This document shows positions 1 to 9,184 of a stretch of 32,846 nt of DNA, one piece after another. The number at the start of each line of letters is the position of its first letter. Position 1 is the first letter of the stretch. The stretch spans positions 1 through 32,846 of the forward strand of contig JAIQFT010000047.1 of NCBI GenBank assembly GCA_020073185.1, in the 5' to 3' direction. This stretch comes from Terriglobia bacterium. GTDB lineage: Bacteria > Acidobacteriota > Terriglobia > Terriglobales > Acidobacteriaceae. The notes under the pieces were generated by a model. That model did no database searches. It was given only the letters and a program-made list of their open reading frames with translations, and was not told the DNA's origin. Position numbers and translations under genes: made by a program.

Positions 1-93
1 AAGCTGTTCTTCCGCCTTGTCCAGCAGGCCGCTGCCGTGGAGCCAACAACTTACAAGGCGATAGTCCGGTCGGCTCAGGCGGGCCGGAGCTGA
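1..93 (+). CDS. C-terminal end of an unrecognised protein (partial)
   Basis: An open frame runs from the window edge to a TGA at 91-93 and encodes 30 residues ending in VRSAQAGRS. The start lies outside the window. No family can be recognised from so short a tail. The neighbouring 600 bases are decayed, so this may belong to a mobile element or be the last gene before it. It could also be a chance open frame. Confidence 0.3.
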   Translation, partial: KLFFRLVQQAAAVEPTTYKAIVRSAQAGRS

Positions 94-665
94 AACCACA
101 ACCCATTGGGGTTACCTGAGCTAAATAGATACCCCTCTATCAGAAATATGTGATTTCCGAACGGGGCCAAGCGCCAATTCTGAAGTTGAAAAGTCAGCCC
201 CTTACGGCCTTGATTTGCGCGGGGTTTTCGGAACAGTCGTCCTGCTCAGAGCCTCTGTGCGGCGCCGGGAGGGGACAGTAAGGCTCAGAGGCAGGCCAGC
301 AGCTGAGAAACCGTCATTTCAAATGCTCTGGCGACTACTTCCAGATCTCGTATGCAAATCTCCTTCTTCCTGTGTTGCGGCAAAGACAGGCAGGCATTGA
401 AGTAATTGAAAACGACGCACTGATTCGGTCACAATCGAAGAACCGGATAGTTGCCGACTGATCGATCAGGACGCCAATTTCACCGAAAATCTCAACCAAC
501 TGATTCTGTTCGAGTTTTAACCGGACAGCAGTGGCCCGCGATAAAGATCTCGCGGTTGTGGAGAGAGTCTCGGGCGAGTGGCAGCGATCGCGGGCCAATA
601 GCCGATTTCTTGTATGGTCGAAATGGTGCCGGCTCATAGGCAGAACAAATTCTTACGACTAGAGG
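94..665. other. Gene-poor decayed region, possible mobile-element remnant
   Basis: No intact gene is visible. One frame is open at 282-458 between two stops (TAA 279-281, TGA 459-461). It reads as plausible protein, with a segment SGDYFQISYAN followed by VLRQRQAGIEVIEND, but it has no start codon and I do not recognise a family. Short open stretches in other frames follow. Base composition is less G+C-rich than in the genes downstream. Together with the recombinase fragment to the right, this looks like the eroded edge of an integrated element. Confidence 0.4.
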
Positions 666-944
666 ATGCGGACGAGGTCATCGGGGCTGTGCGCTGAGGA
701 CCGTGACGAACTGAAATACGAGGGCCGCCTGTTCCATGATTTCCGGCGCACTGCGGTTCGCAACATGGTTCGAGCCGGCGTACCGGAGCGTGTTGCTATG
801 ACGATCAGCGGTCACAAAACGCGTAGCATCTTCGACCGCTACAACATTGTGAGCGAGGCGGACCTGCGCGACGCCATGCAGTGCACGCAAGCCTATCTGA
901 CCACGATCAACGAAAAGCAGCCGCGCTTGATCGGGAGAGCGTAG
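666..944 (+). pseudogene. Tyrosine recombinase (phage integrase) C-terminal fragment
   Basis: The translation from about residue 22 onward is the catalytic C-terminal part of a tyrosine recombinase. It contains the HxxR box in [17 protein letters not shown], the conserved GH in SGHKTRSIF, and the nucleophile tyrosine in FDRYNIV. A full integrase is about 300-400 residues. Here the N-terminal core-binding domain and the first catalytic arginine are missing, and the first ~20 codons do not look like integrase. The protein cannot be active alone. It lies about 100 bp from the 3' end of an initiator tRNA gene, a typical integration target, so it is probably the relic of an element that once integrated there. 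Confidence 0.8.
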
Positions 945-994
945 GGGAAATTTGAGAACACGGACAGAACACGGACATTCAGCCCAAAAGCAAA

Positions 995-1016
995 AGGGGC
1001 CACTTTCGCAGCCCCT
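995..1016 (-). terminator. Rho-independent terminator of the tRNA gene
   Basis: On the minus strand, AGGGGC (1016-1011) and GCCCCT (1000-995) form a 6-bp GC-rich stem around a 10-nt loop. It is followed by TTTGCTTTT. It lies about 30 bp past the 3' end of the tRNA-fMet gene, in the right orientation to end its transcript. Confidence 0.7.
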
Positions 1017-1046
1017 CCGTAATTACCGTGTTTTCAACGAGAACTT

Positions 1047-1123
<77 letters not shown>

Positions 1124-1166
1124 CTGCGATGATAGCAATGAGAGTGGTAATGGTCAAATGCAGCCC

Positions 1167-2153
1167 TCAGTAGCCGCGCTTCTTGTCCACCACATTGAGC
1201 AGCGGTGCGCCGGTGAAGAAGCGGCGCAAGTTCTCGGAAATAAGTGCGTAATGACGCTCCCAAAGTTTGTCGGTGAGGGCCGCGCTGTGCGGCGTGATGA
1301 CCACATTCTCGGTTTTCCACAGCGGGGAATCCGGCGGCAGCGGTTCTTGCTCGAAGACATCCAGCGCAGCGCCGGCAATTCGGCGCTGGCGCAAAGCGTC
1401 AAGCAGCGCGGCCTGATCGACCAGTGCGCCGCGGCTGACGTTGATCAGGTACGCGTCGATTTTCATTTGTCGCAGGCGCTCGTGATTGATCAGGGCGCGC
1501 GTGCGCGGTGTCAATGGAGCGGCGAGCACGATGTAATCCGACCCTTGAAGCATCTCGTCTAATCCACCTGGTCCAAAGACCTTTGTGACCGACGGATCCG
1601 TTACTTCATCGGCGTGCTCGCGGACGGCGATCACCTTCATGCCGAGCCCGGCGGCACGCTTTGCCGTTTCCAGGCCGATGCTGCCCACTCCGACCAGGCC
1701 AAGCGTCGCGCCGGCGATCTCGCGCGGGTGGGGCAACTCCCGCCAGATCTGGCCCTGCGCCCACAGGCTCCGCTGCTGATAGCGGAAGGCCGACGGAAGA
1801 CGTTTCGCCAGGGCAAGCACCAGCGCGATGACATGCTCGGCGACAACCGGACCGTGAACATCGCGCGCGTTGGTCACCACAATGTCGCCGGTAACGACCT
1901 CGGGGAGCATCAGCGCGTGCACTGCGGCAGCGGGTGAATGAATCCAGCGCAGCTTCCGCGCGGCCCGCAGTTGCTCGGAGCGGAGCGACCAGGTAACGGC
2001 GATGTCGGTGTCGCGCAGGTCGTTTTCGATGTTGCCGTATTCCTTCCGCTGTACGACTTCGAGGCCGGGAAAGTCTTTGCGCAGGCGATCGGCGAACCAA
2101 GGTGGCGCTTGCCAGAGCTCGAACGGGTGGTAAACCACAATCAGGATTTTCAT
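1167..2153 (-). CDS. D-isomer-specific 2-hydroxyacid dehydrogenase
   Basis: A 328-residue NAD(P)-dependent oxidoreductase that interconverts 2-oxoacids and D-2-hydroxyacids in the cytosol. The Rossmann motif GLVGVGSIG is mid-protein. The catalytic triad of the family is visible in order: Arg in INVSRGALVD, Glu in FEQEPLP, His in ITPHSA. The sequence most resembles the glyoxylate/hydroxypyruvate reductase branch, but the substrate cannot be read from sequence. The start is placed at ATG 2153 (MKILIVVYHP), which begins the first beta strand; the frame is open 34 codons further upstream but that part is repeat-derived. No clear Shine-Dalgarno sequence precedes the ATG. Confidence 0.9.
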   Translation of the reverse strand: MKILIVVYHPFELWQAPPWFADRLRKDFPGLEVVQRKEYGNIENDLRDTDIAVTWSLRSEQLRAARKLRWIHSPAAAVHALMLPEVVTGDIVVTNARDVHGPVVAEHVIALVLALAKRLPSAFRYQQRSLWAQGQIWRELPHPREIAGATLGLVGVGSIGLETAKRAAGLGMKVIAVREHADEVTDPSVTKVFGPGGLDEMLQGSDYIVLAAPLTPRTRALINHERLRQMKIDAYLINVSRGALVDQAALLDALRQRRIAGAALDVFEQEPLPPDSPLWKTENVVITPHSAALTDKLWERHYALISENLRRFFTGAPLLNVVDKKRGY

Positions 2154-2158
2154 GTGAT

Positions 2159-2281
2159 CACGGAGGCACGGAGACACGGAGAATAAAAGATCAGCCGCAA
2201 ACCATGCAAAGGTCCCCAAAGGAAAACGCAGTCGAGGGCGACCGCGCTCCAACAATTCATATCCCTCCGCGCTCTCGGTGG
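2159..2281. repeat. Intergenic repeat with CACGGAGA octamer array
   Basis: Three head-to-tail octamers (CACGGAGG, then CACGGAGA twice) occupy 2159-2182. At the other end of the same spacer, 2261-2281 holds a degenerate inverted version (CTCCGCGCTCTCGGTGG). The unit therefore has tandem ends in inverted orientation and fills the space between the dehydrogenase and gpmI. Similar CACGGAG-type spacer repeats are, to my recollection, common in Acidobacteriota genomes. It encodes nothing recognisable. Confidence 0.6.
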
Positions 2282-3892
2282 CTAAGTCCCCGGTGGGATG
2301 CGCAGGTCTTTGCCCGTCATGTCCTGCGGTTGCGGGATGCCGAGCATGCCGAGGATGGTCGGCGAGATGTCCTGCAGGGCGCCGTCCCGGCGCAACGAGA
2401 AGCGCTTCCCTTCCTCGCTGACGATGATGAGTGGCACGGGATTGGTGGTGTGGGCGGTGTGGGGGCCGCCGGTGGCGGGGTCAATCATCTGCTCGGCGTT
2501 GCCGTGGTCGGCAGTGACGATGATGGCGCCGCCCTTCTGGCGCACGACGCGGCACAGCTCGCTCAGGCAGGCGTCCACGGTTTCCACCGCCTTGATGGTG
2601 GGTGGAATCTTCCCCGAGTGCCCCACCATGTCGGCGTTCGCGAAATTGACGATGATGACGTCGAACGCCCCTTTCTCCACCGCCTTGACGACGGTCTCGG
2701 CGATGCCGGGCGCACTCATCTCCGGCTTGAGGTCGTAGGTGGCAACCCTGGGCGAGGGCACCAGCGCGCGCTCCTCGCAGGGGAACGGCTGCTCGACGCC
2801 GCCGTTAAAGAAATAAGTGACGTGGGCGTACTTCTCGGATTCGGCGACGCGCAGGTTGCGCAGGTTCAGGTTCGCCATCACGTTCGCCAGGATGTTGTGC
2901 AGTTCTTCCGGCGGCACCACGAAGGGCAGTGTAAACGCCTGGTCGTATTGCGTCATGCACACGTAGTGCAGGTTCTTCGGCGCTTCGCTGCGCGGGATGG
3001 TGGCGTCGAGTGCGGCAGCGTCGGCGAGATCGCTCCCGCCGTTGGGCGCCAGTCTGCTCTCGCGGGCCAGGGCGCGCGTGATCTGGCGGGCGCGGTCGGC
3101 GCGGAAATTGAACATGATGCACGCGTCTTCGTCGCGCAGGGTGGCCAGCGCCTCGCCGCGATTGTCGGTGACTACGAAGGGCAGAACGAACTCGTCGGTG
3201 ACACTGCGGTTGTACGACTCCTTCACGCCCTGCACCGGATCGATGTAGCGCCCACCTTCGCCGATTCCTTTCGCCATGGCGTTGAATGCCTTGGCCTCAC
3301 GCTCCCAGCGCTTGTCGCGGTCCATGGCATAGTAGCGGCCCTCGACGGAAGCGATTTTCCCGACCCCGTACTCGCGCATTTTCTGCTGAAGCTGTTCGAT
3401 ATATCCGGCGCCGCTGGTGGGCAGCGTGTCGCGGCCATCCATGAAGCAGTGGACGAAAACGCGCTCCACGCCGTTCTGCTTGGCCATGCGAAGGAGCGCA
3501 AAAAGATGATTGATGTGCGAGTGCACCCCGCCGTCGGAGAGCAGCCCGAACAGGTGCAGCCGGCGCCCACCGAAGCGCGCCTGCTTCATGGCGCCAAGCA
3601 GGACGGGATGCGTGAATAGGTCTCCCTTCTCGATCATCAGGTCAATGCGGGTGATGTCCATGTACACCACCCGCCCGGCGCCGATGTTGAGGTGTCCGAC
3701 CTCGCTGTTGCCCATCTGCCCGTCGGGCAGGCCGACAAAGCGCCCGCTGGTGTAGATGAGGGTATTGGGATAATCGGTCAGGAGCCTGTCGAAGGTCGGC
3801 TTGCGCGCCAGGGAAATGGCGTTGGCCTTGGACGGGGGAGCGTAGCCCCAGCCATCGAGGATGACGAGGATGAGAGGTTTGGGGCGATTCAT
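2282..3892 (-). CDS. gpmI: 2,3-bisphosphoglycerate-independent phosphoglycerate mutase
   Basis: A 536-residue cytosolic enzyme that interconverts 3- and 2-phosphoglycerate in glycolysis and gluconeogenesis. It belongs to the alkaline-phosphatase superfamily and uses two metal ions (typically manganese). Visible signatures are the N-terminal metal-binding Asp13 in VILDGWGY, the phosphorylated Ser63 in [14 protein letters not shown], and the C-terminal metal-site motifs [11 protein letters not shown] and [11 protein letters not shown]. Length is slightly above the usual ~510-515. The start is ATG 3892 ([15 protein letters not shown]), where family homology begins; an in-frame ATG 26 codons upstream would only add unrelated sequence. 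Enolase, the next glycolytic step, is encoded 1.6 kb away on the same strand. Confidence 0.97.
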   Translation of the reverse strand: MNRPKPLILVILDGWGYAPPSKANAISLARKPTFDRLLTDYPNTLIYTSGRFVGLPDGQMGNSEVGHLNIGAGRVVYMDITRIDLMIEKGDLFTHPVLLGAMKQARFGGRRLHLFGLLSDGGVHSHINHLFALLRMAKQNGVERVFVHCFMDGRDTLPTSGAGYIEQLQQKMREYGVGKIASVEGRYYAMDRDKRWEREAKAFNAMAKGIGEGGRYIDPVQGVKESYNRSVTDEFVLPFVVTDNRGEALATLRDEDACIMFNFRADRARQITRALARESRLAPNGGSDLADAAALDATIPRSEAPKNLHYVCMTQYDQAFTLPFVVPPEELHNILANVMANLNLRNLRVAESEKYAHVTYFFNGGVEQPFPCEERALVPSPRVATYDLKPEMSAPGIAETVVKAVEKGAFDVIIVNFANADMVGHSGKIPPTIKAVETVDACLSELCRVVRQKGGAIIVTADHGNAEQMIDPATGGPHTAHTTNPVPLIIVSEEGKRFSLRRDGALQDISPTILGMLGIPQPQDMTGKDLRIPPGT

Positions 3893-4113
3893 GGTTAGCG
3901 AGGATTGTAATGGATGCGCGCCGTCCCTGGGGCGCTCGGAATGGCCGATCCAGGGCTCAACGCGGTCCATCTGCGAAAACTATCTTGCTTTACTTGTGGC
4001 GGAGTACGGGGTAGGATCGAACTTGAGTGAGCACTTCCTTTGCTCTTTCAGATCTTCTGAACTAAGTCAGCCCATCTGAAGCTTTTTCCTCTTAGTTGAT
4101 CCGGGAGGTTGAC

Positions 4114-4332
4114 GTGTACGATTTCAGGCCATCACCAAAACCGAAGCCGACAACATTTGCTAGTCCGAAAAGCACTCCTCCAAAAAAGACATCTATACCC
4201 GCCACGGTCCCATCGCCCAATCGGATCAGAGAGCGCGCTTATGAGCTGTTTGAAAGCCGCGGTCGTGAGCATGGCCAGGCCGAGCAGGACTGGCTCAGAG
4301 CCGAGCAGGAAATGCGCGCTCATCAGCGTTAG
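4114..4332 (+). CDS. DUF2934 small protein
   Basis: A 72-residue protein with a proline/lysine-rich, probably disordered N-terminal half and a C-terminal DUF2934-type segment (RIRERAYELFESRG ... AEQDWLRAEQEM). This short helical domain of unknown function is frequent in Acidobacteriota and Proteobacteria. The GTG at 4114 is chosen because GGAGG (4104-4108) lies 5 nt before it; an in-frame TTG at 4096 would place that site inside the gene. It is probably co-transcribed with the next small gene 51 nt downstream. Confidence 0.75.
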   Translation: MYDFRPSPKPKPTTFASPKSTPPKKTSIPATVPSPNRIRERAYELFESRGREHGQAEQDWLRAEQEMRAHQR

Positions 4333-4383
4333 AGAAGCGATCCACCTCCACCCATGCTGCTCCATGAAGCGCGGGAGGGATTT

Positions 4384-4593
4384 ATGAATTGCTTGGAGTG
4401 CACGACTCTCGACCGAACCCTCAAAGCGGCGCTCGCTGAGTACATCGAGGCCCGCTCGGCAGCGTTCTATCGGGTCAGCACCGAATTTGCCGCGATTAAA
4501 CAGGTTGATATGGAGCGCGCCAAGGCCAGCGTGCAAGAGCACGAATTGGTGTGCCCCTTCGCCGCCCAAGGGGGGCCAACTACCCTTACTTAG
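4384..4593 (+). CDS. Small conserved hypothetical protein with CxxC motif
   Basis: A 69-residue protein starting MNCLECTTLDR, with a CxxC pair at the N-terminus and a single Cys in EHELVCPFA near the C-terminus. The middle is predicted amphipathic helix (AALAEYIEARSAAFYR). Start ATG 4384 has GGAGG (4374-4378) 5 nt upstream. The three cysteines could bind a metal or form a disulfide, but no function is known. The layout resembles small hypothetical proteins I associate with Acidobacteriota. It follows the DUF2934 gene on the same strand. Confidence 0.65.
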   Translation: MNCLECTTLDRTLKAALAEYIEARSAAFYRVSTEFAAIKQVDMERAKASVQEHELVCPFAAQGGPTTLT

Positions 4594-4657
4594 GTCGAGA
4601 ATCCCGGCGCCGGAAAGCGGCCGGATAAGCATTCCCGAGGACGACGCGCGCTAGCCT

Positions 4658-5452
4658 ATGCCTAATCTGAGAAGGCAACTTCGAGAGGATCACGCGGAAG
4701 CTGGTATCTCGATCTGGAAAGAGGCTCTGTTTGGAGTCGAACTCCTTCTTTTGCACACCGCCCCGGTTTTTTACGGGCTGGGCGTACCGCGCGGCGACCG
4801 GTCGGCCGTGGTGCTCATTCCGTGCTTTCTCGGTACTGACCCGCAGATGGGTCACTTGCATCATTGGCTTAATCGCATCGGGTACCGGGCATACTTCTCG
4901 CGCATTGGGGTTAATGCGGGATGTCCGAATCTGCTGGTGCGCGAGCGATTGACTCCAACCATCGACAAGGCGCTCGCCGCAACCGGGCGGAAGGTCCATC
5001 TCATCGGGCATAGTTTTGGCGGCGTGATTGCCCGCTCCATTGCCGCCACCCGACCGGAAGACATCGCCTCCGTCATCACTCTTGCTGCCCCGTTCCGTGG
5101 CACCGTGGCTCATCGGAGCATCCTGTGTGCCGCCGAGTCAGTCCGGAGGGAAACCATCGACGAGCACGGCTGCCGGGTTTTATCCGCCTGCTACACGGCA
5201 CGCTGCACCTGCGAATTTGTCAGTTCGCTGCGCCACAGATTGCCTGCTTCGGTGAAGGGAACCGCCATCTACACGCGTGCGGACGGAGTCGTGGACTGGC
5301 GATATTGCCGCACCGGAGTCGACGAGAACGACTTCGAAGTCCCCGGTACGCACCTCGGACTGGTTTACAACTCTTCCGTTTACACCATCATCGCGAATCG
5401 TCTCGTCGAGGCACGAGCCACCACGAGGGCCATCCGGGCGGCCCGCGCGTAA
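4658..5452 (+). CDS. Alpha/beta hydrolase, lipase/PGAP1-like
   Basis: A 264-residue alpha/beta-hydrolase-fold protein. The nucleophile elbow GHSFGG (serine at about residue 118) follows the strand KVHLIG. An acidic residue in TRADGVVDW and a histidine in PGTHLGL are placed as expected for the Asp and His of the triad. The sequence after the elbow (DIASVITLAAPFRGT) matches the 'LaaPh-GT' stretch typical of triacylglycerol lipase and PGAP1-like esterases. A hydrophobic segment near residues 20-45 (ALFGVELLLLHTAPVFYGLG) could be a membrane anchor. Substrate unknown. It is convergent with eno, 33 bp apart. Confidence 0.8.
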   Translation: MPNLRRQLREDHAEAGISIWKEALFGVELLLLHTAPVFYGLGVPRGDRSAVVLIPCFLGTDPQMGHLHHWLNRIGYRAYFSRIGVNAGCPNLLVRERLTPTIDKALAATGRKVHLIGHSFGGVIARSIAATRPEDIASVITLAAPFRGTVAHRSILCAAESVRRETIDEHGCRVLSACYTARCTCEFVSSLRHRLPASVKGTAIYTRADGVVDWRYCRTGVDENDFEVPGTHLGLVYNSSVYTIIANRLVEARATTRAIRAARA

Positions 5453-5485
5453 CCGCCTGTTCATCCCAGAAATCAATCTTCTGAT

Positions 5486-7096
<1,611 letters not shown>

Positions 7097-7606
7097 GTGA
7101 CGCACCACAGCTCCACCCTGAACGTGGGGAATCGCGCGCCGGAGTTTACCCTCGCGTCGGCGAACGGAATGGGCGAAGTGTCGCTCGGGAAACTGCTGCT
7201 GAGCGGGCCGGTGGTGGTCGAATTTCTTCGTGGCACCTGGTGACCGAACTGCGTGCAGCGCATGGCTCAGGTTGAGCCAAGCAAGGAAGAATTGACGGCG
7301 CTGGGAACCTCGCTGGTGTACGTCGCGGCCCAGAAGCGCGGTGGGATGTTCCATCCCGAAAAATATTTCGCTGAGCATCCGATCTCATTTCCATTCCTGC
7401 TCGACGAAGATCGGCGCGTCACCAAGGCGTACGGCGTTTACCACGCCATCGGGTTGGACGCGCTCCGTATCGCGCACCCGGCGACGTTCGTGGTGGAGCG
7501 CGGCGGAACACTTCGCATGATTTATGTCGGCATGGGCCAGAGCGACCGCATGCCGGTACAGGCAATTCTGGAAGTGCTTCGGGCCATCCCGAAGGAGGCG
7601 AAATGA
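7097..7606 (+). CDS. Candidate selenoprotein: AhpC/TSA thioredoxin-fold protein with in-frame TGA (UxxC)
   Basis: Reading from GTG 7097, with TGA 7241-7243 decoded as an amino acid, gives a 169-residue AhpC/TSA (redoxin) protein. It has the N-terminal VGNRAPEFTLASANG, strand VVVEFLRGTW, residue 49 = TGA, then PNCVQRMAQ, and continues to a normal stop. In this family the position after RGTW is the redox-active cysteine of a CxxC/WCPxC site, so TGA replaces exactly that residue (UPNC). Cys52 is the only cysteine. No other stop or frameshift is present, and the gene ends in an ATGA overlap with the next gene. A hairpin with bacterial SECIS geometry follows (see 7260-7282). The expected role is thiol/peroxide redox chemistry. 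The alternative is a Cys codon mutated to TGA. An in-frame stop 18 nt upstream limits the start; there is no strong SD. Confidence 0.75.
7260..7282 (+). promoter_or_regulatory. Candidate bacterial SECIS element
   Basis: TGGCTC (7263-7268) pairs with GAGCCA (7274-7279) around the 5-nt loop AGGTT. An A-A mismatch and two further G-C pairs (7260-7261 with 7281-7282) extend the stem. The loop begins 25 nt after the TGA at 7241-7243, within the 16-37 nt spacing described for bacterial SECIS elements, and carries the GGU apex seen in the fdhF element of E. coli (loop AGGUCU), where SelB binds. The hairpin lies within the coding sequence, as bacterial SECIS elements do. Confidence 0.65.
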
Positions 7607-8334
7607 ACAAGGCATGGGTACTGCTTCTGTGCGTGGCAATGGCTGCGCTGGCGGCGGCGCAAACCGAAAAACCGAGCGCCGCCAGGACGCGGGACAAAAC
7701 TCCAGCGGTCGCGGCGGAAAGACCCGACCTGGCCGCAATTTCTCCGGCGGCGAGCAGTGTGGAGCCCATGGCGGCTCTGCCTGCGGGAACAACGGTAACA
7801 ATGAAGCTGGAGACGCCGATCTCAACCCGTACCAACAAAGCCGGTGATCGCTTCTCCGGCCGCGTAACCGAGGCGGTGACGCTGAACGGGCGGACGATCA
7901 TTCCGGTCGGCGCGGCACTGGAGGGCAAGATCGCGCGCGCCGATGAGCGCCGCCGGATTCGCGGTACCCCGACCATTGACTTGCGACCGGAGACGGTCAT
8001 CATGCCCAGCGGCGACCGCTACGCGCTGAACGCGGTCATCGTGGACACCGACGCGCGGCCTGAGGTGGAGGTCAATGACGAAGGCAAGCTCAAGGGCCGC
8101 GGCCACGACCGTCGTGACTGGGAACAGACCGGGATTGCCAGTGGTGCCGGGGCCATTACCGGCGGCGTGATTGCCGGCGGACACGGCGCGCTGATCGGCG
8201 CCGGCGTGGGCGCGACCGCGTCGGCGGTGCACTGGCTCTGGAAGCGGCGTTCCGCCGAACTGCCCGCGGGAACCGAGATCATCATGGAACTGAGCCGTCC
8301 GATGTCGCTGGGCGCAAGCGGCACCGGCCAATAG
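7603..8334 (+). CDS. Exported protein with glycine-rich transmembrane segment
   Basis: A 243-residue protein with a Sec signal peptide (MNKAWVLLLCVAMAALAAAQ), an Ala/Pro-rich linker and a beta-rich domain (LPAGTTVTMKLETPISTRTNKAGDRFSGRV). The phrase LPAGT.I.M.L..P.S recurs near the C-terminus, suggesting an internal repeat. Residues about 180-212 form a glycine-zipper-like hydrophobic segment (GAITGGVIAGGHGALIGAGVG). Such proteins are common in Acidobacteriota and are probably envelope-associated; no function is known. It overlaps the preceding redox gene by ATGA, so the two are translationally coupled. Confidence 0.85.
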   Translation: MNKAWVLLLCVAMAALAAAQTEKPSAARTRDKTPAVAAERPDLAAISPAASSVEPMAALPAGTTVTMKLETPISTRTNKAGDRFSGRVTEAVTLNGRTIIPVGAALEGKIARADERRRIRGTPTIDLRPETVIMPSGDRYALNAVIVDTDARPEVEVNDEGKLKGRGHDRRDWEQTGIASGAGAITGGVIAGGHGALIGAGVGATASAVHWLWKRRSAELPAGTEIIMELSRPMSLGASGTGQ

Positions 8335-8345
8335 CAGCGATTACA

Positions 8346-9137
8346 ATGAGTGCGGTCACGCGCCTGGCCGCTCTCATGCTGTTTCGACTCACCATCGTTG
8401 TTTGGTTCGTGCTGGCGCTCGCCGCCTGCCAGCGCGAGCCGTATTCCCGCTCCAACAGCGGGTTCTCTTCCCTCGACAAAAAAGTTTTTTACGATTTTCG
8501 CTCCCCTGATCCGGCCACGGACTCCAAGCTCGACGCCGTGACCACGCGGAAGATACTTTCCGCCGTCTTTCCCGCCTACCTGTCCGCCATGCGCGCGTGC
8601 AAGGCCGGCGCGGAGGCAAATCAGCCGGGACAGATTGTTCCCACGATTCGCGGCGCCGCCAAGGGCTCCTTCACCGCCGCCGGACTGCAACAGACCGTGT
8701 ATCTGATTGACGTGGGAGAGTGCAGCCGAGACCCCGTTTTCTCGACCCGCCGCCTGGCGGTGTTCTCCGCGGGCACGTTGACCACCAATGTTGAAGCTCC
8801 CATGGGCGCGGGAATCCTGCGGTCGTACGACCTGAATGGCGATGGCAAGAATGAAGTGCTGTTGCAGGACGGCCATACCGGGCAGGGCGAATTGATCGAG
8901 ATCGCGAAGCTGGTCGAATTCGACAAAGACAAGTTGGTAATCGTCGAAGATTTTGGGCAGATCTACGATGACACCTGCGACACCGATCTGCCTTCGAAAT
9001 CGATCGGCGCCAGCGTGGTGTACCACCTGCCTCCACCCGCCGGCCAAAAGGCGCGCTTTACGGTGGAGCTGTACCGCGCCCCATGTCCGGCGAAAGGTGA
9101 CCCGCCGCAGTGGAGCCGCGTGAGCGGGAAATACTGA
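8346..9137 (+). CDS. Putative lipoprotein of unknown function
   Basis: A 263-residue protein with a lipoprotein signal (hydrophobic LTIVVWFVLALAAC, lipobox LAAC at about residue 27). Residues ~160-175 read YDLNGDGKNEVLLQDG, an Asp-rich calcium-binding-like turn of the type found in FG-GAP/VCBS or EF-hand loops. Cysteines in the mature part (ECSRDP, DTCDTD, APCPAKG) may form disulfides. It starts 11 bp after the previous gene and is likely in the same operon as the candidate selenoprotein. No family recognised. Confidence 0.8.
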   Translation: MSAVTRLAALMLFRLTIVVWFVLALAACQREPYSRSNSGFSSLDKKVFYDFRSPDPATDSKLDAVTTRKILSAVFPAYLSAMRACKAGAEANQPGQIVPTIRGAAKGSFTAAGLQQTVYLIDVGECSRDPVFSTRRLAVFSAGTLTTNVEAPMGAGILRSYDLNGDGKNEVLLQDGHTGQGELIEIAKLVEFDKDKLVIVEDFGQIYDDTCDTDLPSKSIGASVVYHLPPPAGQKARFTVELYRAPCPAKGDPPQWSRVSGKY

Positions 9138-9184
9138 GTTGCCTTGTGCGCCCGAAGCTGGCAGCCTGAGGTCTGCAGCCCCGC

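Noticed and set aside
290-370. Possible tRNA-Sec (a TTCAAA anticodon-loop-like string)
   Set aside because: No long acceptor stem, variable arm or T-loop could be built around it; the selenocysteine tRNA is not in this window.
335-637. A 100-residue minus-strand open frame in the decayed region
   Set aside because: No recognisable motif or ribosome-binding site; the opposite strand has an equally good open stretch, so neither can be called.
2102-3619. A 505-residue open frame on the plus strand
   Set aside because: It lies antisense to gpmI, which has complete motifs; the frame is open because of high G+C codon use and shows no recognisable protein.
7241-7243. Treating the TGA as an ordinary gene end, giving a 48-residue protein and a separate downstream ORF from GTG 7253
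   Set aside because: The two pieces are halves of one redoxin domain, the TGA replaces the active-site Cys, and a SECIS-like hairpin follows; the split reading leaves both pieces without function.
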